Assembly (NCBI RefSeq): GCF_000423665.1
Contig: NZ_AUIK01000008.1
Coordinates: 434,001-498,000, forward strand
Direction: 5' to 3'
Length of the DNA: 64,000 bases
Source of the DNA: Solirubrobacter soli DSM 22325
GTDB taxonomy: Bacteria; Actinomycetota; Thermoleophilia; Solirubrobacterales; Solirubrobacteraceae
The stretch's first letter is position 1, and every line of letters begins with the position of its first letter. A program made the position numbers and the translations under genes. Positions 58,097 through 64,000 of this stretch are shown here, piece after piece. The notes under the pieces are model-generated. The model searched no databases and was not told the origin of the DNA. It saw nothing but the letters and a program-made list of their open reading frames with translations.

Positions 58097-61000
58097 ATGG
58101 GTACGAGTTCCGCGCGTCCGGATGACCTGGACCGCTTCGCCGCGCGCAGCCGCGGCGCCGATGACGTCCTGCGCACCCACAAGGGCCGCTTGCGCAGCGA
58201 CTATGCGAGCTTCCTCGACGGCACCGAGTGGGGCGTGCTCGACATCCACTCGCTGCTCGCGGGCTTCGGCACGTTCGTCGAGTACAACGAGATCGACGCG
58301 CGCTGGGTCGCCAAGATCGCGCAGGCGTTCCGGCACGCGGGCGGCGACGGTCAGGTCAAGACGCTCCCGGACTCGGCGATCCACGCCAGCCTGAAGGCCG
58401 CGGGCCTGCTCGGCGGGCGCGCGCACGTCACCTTCGACGACCCGGTCGCCTACGGCATGCCGCCCACCACCGGCTACGCCAACGACCCGGTCAACACCGC
58501 CTCAGGCAACTTCGTCGAGCTCGAGGACGATCTCCCGTTCGACGGCCTGCTGACCGGCCTGCGCGTCGCGCGCATGTACAACAGCCGCTCCGATGCCGTC
58601 GGTGCCTTCGGCCCGGGTTGGTCCTGCTGGGCCGACGCGCGGCTGATCGCCCGCGCCGACGGCGCCGAGTACATCGGCCCCGACGGCCAACGCGCGCTGT
58701 TCCCCCGCATGGGCGCCGGCTACGGCCGCGTGCTCGGTGTCGCCGGGCTCGTCGAGCCCGGCCCGTCCGGTCTCGTGCTGCACCGCTTCGGCGGTGAGCG
58801 GTGGGAGTTCGACGAGGCGGGCCTGCCGGTCCTCGCCACGAGCGGGCCGGGAACCGACGTGCGCTTCGAGCACGCCGACGGCCGCGTCATCGAGCTGCGC
58901 CACCCGGGCGGCCGCAGCGTGCGTCTGCTCTGGGACGGCGACCGCGTCACCGCCCTCGAGGCCTCCGACGGCCGCACGGTCAGCTACCGCTACGAGGACG
59001 GCAACCTGGTCGAGGCCGACGGGCGCCGCTACGAGGTCGGCGACGCGGGCAAGGTGCTGTCGGTCACGGATGCGGACGGCGTCGTCGAGCTCGCCAACGC
59101 CTACGACGACGACGGCCGCGTCATCCACCAGCTCTCCCCCTTCGGCCGCAACACCCTCTTCGCCTACCTCCCCGGCCACGTGACCGTCACCTCCGACGAC
59201 ACCGACGGCCCCGCCAACGTCTACATCCACGACACCCACGGCCGCCTCGTCTCGCTGATCGCCGGCGACGAGACCCGCGTGTCGTTCCAGTACGACGCGC
59301 TCGGCAACCCGGTCGCCGTGACCGACCGCAAGGGCGCCGTCACCGTCCAGGAATGGGACGAGCGCGCGAACCTCGTCCGCCGCGTCCTGCCGACCGGCGT
59401 CGAGATCGGCTTCACGCACGACGACCAGGACCGCGTCGTCGACGTGACCGCCTCGACCGGCGGGCGCATCACCCACGTCTACGAGCGCGACGAGCGCAGC
59501 CCCGCCGAGCTGATCGACGCCGAGGGCGGCGTCACCCGCATGGACGTTCGCGGCGGGCTCGTGCACGCCATCACCGACCCCGACGGCGTGCGCCTCGAGT
59601 TCGGCTTCGACGCCGACGGCAACCTCGTGTCCGCCACCGACGCCGACGGCAACACCGCGCTGCTGGAGCGCGACGCCGCGGGCACGATCGTCGCCGCGGT
59701 CTCCCCGCTCGGGCGCCGCACCACGTTCGTCGCCGACGCCGCGGGCCGGCCGGTCGAGCGCCACGAGCCGGGCGGCGCGATCTGGCGCTACGAGTACTCG
59801 GCGGCCGGCCGCGTGACCGCGATGGTCGACCCGTCGGGCGCGCGCGTCGAGACCCGCTACGGGGAGCACGGCGAGACCGCGGAGACCGTCGACCCGCTCG
59901 GCCGCGTCACCCGCCACGCCTACGACGTGCTCGGCAACCACACCAAGGTCGTCGAGCCCGGCGACGCCACCTGGCGCTTCGCGTACGACGAGCTCTGCCG
60001 TCTGACGCGGATCTCGGACCCGACCGGCGCGACCTGGCTGCGCGAGTACGACGCGGGCGGGAACCTGACCGCCTCGGTCGACCCCGCCGGCACCCGCTTC
60101 GAGGCCACCTTCGACCGGCTGAGCCGGGTCACCGGGATCTTCGACGGCGTCACCTCCGCGAGCTTCGACTACGACGTGCTCGGCCGGTGCGTCGCCAACT
60201 CGCGCCCCGACGGGACGACGGCGCGCGCCACGTACGACCGCATGGGCCGGATGACGGCGAGCGAGGACCCGCTCGGCGGCACCACGCAGACCGAGTTCAC
60301 CGCCGGAGGCCGGGTGTCGCGCGTGACCGAACCGGCCGGCGCGGTCACGACCTTCGAGTACGACCGCTGCGGCCGGCCCGCGGCGCGCGTGGACGACGTC
60401 GGCCGCCGGTGGGCGTTCTTCTACGACGCCGATGGTGCGCTCGTCGAGTCGCACTCGCCGGACGGCGACGTCGAGCGGTTCGAGTACGACGAGGCCGGAC
60501 GGCTGGTCGAGCGTCACGTCCCCGGGCACGGCCTGACGCTGTACGCGTACGACGACCGCGGCCAGACGGTCGCGATCACCGACAGCTCGTCCGGCACGCG
60601 CCGCTTCGCCTACGACGCCGCGGGCCAGCTCGTCGCGGCCACCGACTCGGGCGGCGGCGTCACGCGCTTCGCGTATGACGAGCGAGGCCGCGTGACCGAG
60701 ATCACCGATCCGCTCGGGGCGACCCTCCGGCGCGAGTACGACGGCGCGAACCGGCTCGTCCGCGAGGTCGACGCCCTCGGGCGCGAGACGACGTGGGAGT
60801 ACGACGCCGCAGGGCGGCTCGTGGCGCACGTGGACGGCGCGGGCCGGCGGCGCGAGTGGCGCTACGACGCATCAGGCAGCGTGTGCGCGTTCGGCGCCGC
60901 GGGGGCGGAGCCGGTGCGGATCACGCGCGACGAGCTCGGCCGCACGACCGCGGTCGTGGAGCCGGGCGGGCGCACGCACGCCTACACGTGGGACCGCGCC

Positions 61001-62677
61001 GGCCGGCTGCTCGAGCGGCGCCGCGACGACCTCGCGCTCCAGTACGGCTACGACGACTACGGCCGCTGCGCGTTCATCGGCCTTCCGGACGGCTCGCGCA
61101 CCCACTGCCGCTACGACACCGAGGGGCGGCTCATCGCCTCGACGGGGACGCCGGAGCTCCGGGTCGAAGGCGAGTACGACGCGGCGGGTCAGCTGATCGC
61201 GGCCGGCGACCGGTCGTTCAGCTACGACGCCGGCGGGCGGCTCGTCCAGGAGCGCTCGCCGCTCGGGACCGTCGACTCCTCCTACGACGCGGCGGGCCAG
61301 CTCGTCTCGCGCGGCGGGACGCGCTTCGCATACGACGGCTCCGGCCGGCGCGTGCACGACGGCGAGCGCGAGCTGCGCTGGGACGCGCTCGGCCACCTGG
61401 CGGGCGTCGGGGACGTGGAGGTCGACGTCGACGCGCTCGGCGAGCTGGCCGCGGTCGACGGCGCCGCGGTCATGTGGGACACGGCCGACCCGCTCATGCC
61501 GCTCGTCTGGCTGGACGGCCGCGCGCTCGTGGGCGACGCGCCGGCCGCCGATCCGCGCGACCCGTTCGGCGCGCCCGTGGGCGACGCGCCGCGCGACCCG
61601 TTCGGCGCGCCCGCGGAGTCGCAGCTGGGGCTCGGCTACCGCGGCGAGCTCGAGTTCGCCGGGCTGACGTGGCTGCGCGCCCGCGCCTACGACCCGTCGA
61701 CCCGCGCGTTCCTCTCCCCGGACCCGCTCCCGCCGGTGCTCGGCACCGCCTACTCGGCCAACCCGTACCACTACGCGGGCAACGACCCCCTGGGCAAGGT
61801 CGACCCGCTCGGCCTGCGTCCCGTGACCGAGCAGGAGCTGCGCGACATCCGCGACCGGATGGGCCAGAGCTGGATCTCGCGCAACAAGGACTGGGTCATC
61901 GCGGGCGCGTTGATCGTCGGCGGCGTGGTCGTGATGGCCACGGGCGTCGGCGGGCCGATCGGCGCCGCGATGATCGGCGGCGCGCTGCTGAGCGCGGGCT
62001 CCAGCGCCGCGGTGCAGAAGGTCACGACGGGCAGCGTCAACTACAAGGAGGTCGCGGTCGCGGGCCTCGTCGGCGGCCTGGCGGGCGGCGCGGGCGCGTA
62101 CCTCGGCTCGGCGCGGGCGCTGGCGACGATGAGCCCGGTGATGCGCGGCGTGGTCGCCGGCGGCGCGAGCAACGTGCTCGGCGGCGGCGTGAACCGCGGC
62201 ATCCACGGCGACAACCCGTTCGACCCGGCCGGGATGGCGACCGACCTGGTCGTCGGCGGCGCGACCGGCGGCGTCGGCTGGCGCCTCGGCCGCAACGAGC
62301 CTGAGGTCTACTACCGGGGCATGAGTCCAGAAGAGCTTGCGAGCGTGCGCTCGGTGAAGGGCATCACGCCGCGCGGCGAGAACTTCGTCACCCAGGACCG
62401 GGCGTACATCGAGCAGCTCGCGGCGCGCCATCCGGGCACGTACGACAACATCGTGCGCTTCGAGATGCGTCCGGGTACGACGGACGCGATGGTCGACGCG
62501 GGCGCCACGAGCCGCTCCGCGCTGATCGACAACAACCCCGCGTACTCCGACCTGCCGCGCATGCCCAAGGGCGACACCACCCACATCCACATCAAGGGCG
62601 AGGGCTCGTCGGTCAACTACGGCCTGCGGCGCGACAGCGCGGACATCTTCAACTCGAATATCCAGGGCATCCGGTGA
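58097..62677 (+). CDS. RHS-repeat polymorphic toxin with N-terminal secretion-type domain
   Basis: The protein has 1526 residues. Residues about 1-115 are helical and WxG-like (DDLDRFAARSRGADDVL); about 125-215 is DUF6531 (NDPVNTASGNFVELEDDLPF); about 240-1150 hold many YD/RHS repeats (for example GRVTAMVDPSGARVETRY); about 1177-1242 is the RHS core ending in DPLGKVDPLGLRP, the usual autocleavage site. Residues 1265-1300 are hydrophobic, and about 1404-1526 is the variable toxin tip. The tip starts EVYYRGMSPEELASV and has FVTQDRAYIEQLA and VRFEMRPGT, reminiscent of ADP-ribosyltransferase toxins (inference). Confidence 0.92.
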   Translation: MGTSSARPDDLDRFAARSRGADDVLRTHKGRLRSDYASFLDGTEWGVLDIHSLLAGFGTFVEYNEIDARWVAKIAQAFRHAGGDGQVKTLPDSAIHASLKAAGLLGGRAHVTFDDPVAYGMPPTTGYANDPVNTASGNFVELEDDLPFDGLLTGLRVARMYNSRSDAVGAFGPGWSCWADARLIARADGAEYIGPDGQRALFPRMGAGYGRVLGVAGLVEPGPSGLVLHRFGGERWEFDEAGLPVLATSGPGTDVRFEHADGRVIELRHPGGRSVRLLWDGDRVTALEASDGRTVSYRYEDGNLVEADGRRYEVGDAGKVLSVTDADGVVELANAYDDDGRVIHQLSPFGRNTLFAYLPGHVTVTSDDTDGPANVYIHDTHGRLVSLIAGDETRVSFQYDALGNPVAVTDRKGAVTVQEWDERANLVRRVLPTGVEIGFTHDDQDRVVDVTASTGGRITHVYERDERSPAELIDAEGGVTRMDVRGGLVHAITDPDGVRLEFGFDADGNLVSATDADGNTALLERDAAGTIVAAVSPLGRRTTFVADAAGRPVERHEPGGAIWRYEYSAAGRVTAMVDPSGARVETRYGEHGETAETVDPLGRVTRHAYDVLGNHTKVVEPGDATWRFAYDELCRLTRISDPTGATWLREYDAGGNLTASVDPAGTRFEATFDRLSRVTGIFDGVTSASFDYDVLGRCVANSRPDGTTARATYDRMGRMTASEDPLGGTTQTEFTAGGRVSRVTEPAGAVTTFEYDRCGRPAARVDDVGRRWAFFYDADGALVESHSPDGDVERFEYDEAGRLVERHVPGHGLTLYAYDDRGQTVAITDSSSGTRRFAYDAAGQLVAATDSGGGVTRFAYDERGRVTEITDPLGATLRREYDGANRLVREVDALGRETTWEYDAAGRLVAHVDGAGRRREWRYDASGSVCAFGAAGAEPVRITRDELGRTTAVVEPGGRTHAYTWDRAGRLLERRRDDLALQYGYDDYGRCAFIGLPDGSRTHCRYDTEGRLIASTGTPELRVEGEYDAAGQLIAAGDRSFSYDAGGRLVQERSPLGTVDSSYDAAGQLVSRGGTRFAYDGSGRRVHDGERELRWDALGHLAGVGDVEVDVDALGELAAVDGAAVMWDTADPLMPLVWLDGRALVGDAPAADPRDPFGAPVGDAPRDPFGAPAESQLGLGYRGELEFAGLTWLRARAYDPSTRAFLSPDPLPPVLGTAYSANPYHYAGNDPLGKVDPLGLRPVTEQELRDIRDRMGQSWISRNKDWVIAGALIVGGVVVMATGVGGPIGAAMIGGALLSAGSSAAVQKVTTGSVNYKEVAVAGLVGGLAGGAGAYLGSARALATMSPVMRGVVAGGASNVLGGGVNRGIHGDNPFDPAGMATDLVVGGATGGVGWRLGRNEPEVYYRGMSPEELASVRSVKGITPRGENFVTQDRAYIEQLAARHPGTYDNIVRFEMRPGTTDAMVDAGATSRSALIDNNPAYSDLPRMPKGDTTHIHIKGEGSSVNYGLRRDSADIFNSNIQGIR
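61555..61613 (+). repeat. Direct repeat within the RHS gene
   Basis: Two copies of a 23-base sequence (61555-61577 and 61591-61613), 36 bases apart, encode a doubled DPFGAP. The repeat lies just before the RHS core and may be a slip-prone or recombination site. Confidence 0.7.
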
Positions 62678-63141
62678 CCTGCGAAGAACTCGACGAGCGC
62701 ATACGGGCGTGGCAGGTCTTCGGCGAGAAGGCCGATTGGCTCGACGAGCAGAGCGGCCTCGAGCCATGCATCGCCGCGGCATTGGACGCGAACCGCGCGT
62801 CCGGTGACTGGCCGACGTTCGAGAAGTACGTGATCGCGGCGCTGCGGCATCCGTCCGCGACGTACACCGAGACGCTCGGCGCCGTGCTCGACGAGCGCCG
62901 GGACGACGTCAATGCCGAGGACATCGTCTCCGCGCTCGAGGAGGCGCGCGACCCCGTGGCGATCCCGGCCCTGCGGCGGGCGATCACGTGGGATGCCGAC
63001 GAGTTCGGGCAGCTGCAGCGCAAGGCGGTCTGGGCGCTCAGCCACATCGGGACGCCGGAGGCGCTCGCCGCGATCCGCGAGACGGTCACGCCGGACATGC
63101 CCGAGAAGGTCGTCGAGGCCGCCGCGCAGGCGCTCAGCTGA
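62674..63141 (+). CDS. Candidate immunity protein of the RHS toxin (HEAT-like)
   Basis: The protein has 155 residues, starting at a GTG that overlaps the toxin TGA by 4 bases. It is an all-helical protein; the last 60 residues read as HEAT-like repeats (DPVAIPALRRAITWDADEFG, LQRKAVWALSHIGTPEALAA). Position directly after the toxin tip, small size and coupled translation all fit an immunity protein; the match to the toxin is inferred from position. Confidence 0.8.
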   Translation: MTCEELDERIRAWQVFGEKADWLDEQSGLEPCIAAALDANRASGDWPTFEKYVIAALRHPSATYTETLGAVLDERRDDVNAEDIVSALEEARDPVAIPALRRAITWDADEFGQLQRKAVWALSHIGTPEALAAIRETVTPDMPEKVVEAAAQALS

Positions 63142-63694
63142 CGCCGACGGCCGCCGCCGCGGCGGCGGAGAGCTCCAGCGGCCGTTCTTCCGGCACCAGC
63201 CGGGCCGCCGCTGCGAGGTCGCCGGCCCTGACCAACCCGGCGACCTCGCGCGCGAGCGGCGTCACGTCCTCGATGCCCGTGATCCACTCGTCGACGTAGC
63301 GGCCGACGGCCTCGCCGCCGAGCCCGACCTGGATCGCGCGGTGCTCGAGGCGCTGGAGCGCGACGTCGCGCTCCGGGTCCCACTGCACGCGCACCGGGCT
63401 GGCGTGCTTGCGCTCCTTGGACGCCTCGTCCGCGAGGCACGAGTGCTCGAGCGCCCAATCGAAGCCCGCGCGGGTGATCGTGATCGCCAGCACGCGCTCC
63501 TGGCCGGGCTTCTCCGCCCACCCACAGCGGTACATCATCCAGTTGAACGACGGCTTGATCCACGTCATCCGCTCACGCTTGAACGGGGACACGAACGTCC
63601 CGGCCCGCAGCGCGGGCTCGGCGATGGCGGGCGAGTACGCCTGGTAGACGACCAGCGTGTCGTCGTCGTGCCTGGCCCTGACCTGCCTCAGCAC
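63134..63694 (-). CDS. DUF4291 family protein
   Basis: The protein has 186 residues. I chose a GTG at 63694 because family homology begins right there (LRQVRARHDDDTLVVYQAYS); the ATG at 63730 would add 12 residues. Signature stretches are MTWIKPSFNWMMYRCGWAEK, ERVLAITITRAGFDWAL, SPVRVQWDPERDVALQRLEH and IQVGLGGEAVGRYVDEWI. The biochemical function is unknown. The start overlaps the end of the next gene by 7 bases on the same strand, so it is coupled to it. The 3' end overlaps the immunity gene by 8 bases. Confidence 0.88.
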   Translation of the reverse strand: MLRQVRARHDDDTLVVYQAYSPAIAEPALRAGTFVSPFKRERMTWIKPSFNWMMYRCGWAEKPGQERVLAITITRAGFDWALEHSCLADEASKERKHASPVRVQWDPERDVALQRLEHRAIQVGLGGEAVGRYVDEWITGIEDVTPLAREVAGLVRAGDLAAAARLVPEERPLELSAAAAAAVGVS

Positions 63695-64000
63695 CTGGTG
63701 CTCTTCAGCCCGGCCTTCGAGATCCGCCATGTCCCTCCGATCCTGCGCAGCTCGTACGTTCCCGACCAGTCGTGGCAACCGCTGCGGACCGCGTCCGTCC
63801 GCAGCTTGACCACGCGGGCCGTCGCGGTCGTGGGTGAGGTGATCGTCGGAGCGACCTCGAGGTCGAAGTCGACCAGCCCGTCGCGCTTCTGCGCCTGGAT
63901 CCACCGTGAGCGGGCCTCGGCATCCTGGAGGTTCGGCGCGAAGCGGTCGTAGGCCGCCGCGAAGTTGCCGGACTGGATCGCCCGCCAGTGGCGCGCGATC
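63688..64000 (-). CDS. Partial gene: C-terminal part of an NTF2/SnoaL-like domain protein
   Basis: Only the last 104 residues are in the window. The stretch HWRAIQSGNFAAAYDRFAP, then DFDLEVAPTI, RVVKLRTDAV and SGTYELRRIGGTWRISKAGL reads as an extracytoplasmic NTF2-like domain often found at the C-terminus of serine/threonine kinases or lipoproteins in actinobacteria. The N-terminal part is outside the window. It is upstream of and overlaps the DUF4291 gene. Confidence 0.75.
   Translation of the reverse strand, partial: IARHWRAIQSGNFAAAYDRFAPNLQDAEARSRWIQAQKRDGLVDFDLEVAPTITSPTTATARVVKLRTDAVRSGCHDWSGTYELRRIGGTWRISKAGLKSTRC

Noticed and set aside
58502..60829. Minus-strand frame of about 775 residues opposite the RHS gene
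   Set aside because: A shadow created by the RHS repeat codons; no start signal or domain.
1..64000. tRNA, rRNA, CRISPR array, prophage or integrase genes
   Set aside because: I looked for typical tRNA T-loop sequences, regular repeats with spacers and recombinase motifs and saw none; a dedicated search program would be needed to exclude weak cases.

Overview
The window is a very GC-rich, gene-dense stretch of a bacterial chromosome. Gene content and protein style (several LuxR/NarL-type regulators, ECF sigma factors paired with zinc-finger anti-sigma factors, SpoIIE/STAS partner-switching proteins, WxG-motif proteins and an RHS toxin) point to an actinobacterium. My best inference is Thermoleophilia/Solirubrobacterales (Solirubrobacter or Conexibacter-like); this is inferred from style and not proven. 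No rRNA, tRNA, CRISPR array, insertion sequence or phage genes were seen. No gene-free gap exceeds 300 bases; the longest is 25171-25444.

Layout. 1-4.3 kb: signalling genes, with the cut-off start of a membrane protein, an orphan TRAP-type binding lipoprotein, and a receiver-only protein coupled to a histidine kinase that has lost its phospho-accepting histidine. 4.3-7.2 kb: a divergent pair of DUF2294 proteins, a GAF/SpoIIE phosphatase and a STAS anti-anti-sigma factor. 7.2-8.9 kb: an SDR oxidoreductase and a divergent AraC regulator. 8.9-12.8 kb: a seven-gene minus-strand operon led by an ECF sigma factor, with two zinc-finger anti-sigma proteins interleaved with redox enzymes. 12.9-18.9 kb: a SnoaL-like protein, an HD/LuxR regulator, a second ECF sigma factor with its coupled membrane protein, and a drug-type ABC exporter with a MerR regulator.

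19-25.2 kb: the K+-uptake operon kdpFABC, with a 26-residue membrane ORF before kdpF, a KdpD lacking its kinase half and a membrane-anchored USP-like protein. 25.4-29.5 kb: glutamate decarboxylase and a ClC chloride transporter in one operon, with a divergent Na+/H+ antiporter; this is an acid/ion homeostasis block. 29.6-31.3 kb: a SulP transporter broken by one in-frame TAG. 31.3-36.7 kb: two response regulators, a histidine kinase, an HtrA protease and two secreted proteins. Two intergenic regions here carry the same 12-bp-phased TCATCCG array. 36.8-42.5 kb: membrane and envelope genes (hydrolase, glycosyltransferase, phospholipase D-like enzyme, coiled-coil protein, flippase-like protein, secreted protein).

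42.5-47.8 kb: a giant LuxR regulator diverging from a four-gene operon (DUF2007, SpoIIAA-like, FAD oxidoreductase, DUF1269). 47.8-53.6 kb: a phosphate/secreted-enzyme region. It holds a subtilase fused to a circularly permuted glycine-betaine-binding-like domain, translationally coupled to a PstS-like protein; then alkaline phosphatase PhoA and a lipoprotein, both preceded by PHO-box-like 11-bp repeats at the same distance from their starts. 53.6-63.1 kb: a disulfide-type flavoprotein, then a polymorphic-toxin locus: a putative eCIS-tagged effector, two small WxG proteins, a 1526-residue RHS toxin with a possible ADP-ribosyltransferase-like tip, and its overlapping immunity candidate. The window ends with a DUF4291 protein and the 3' end of another gene.
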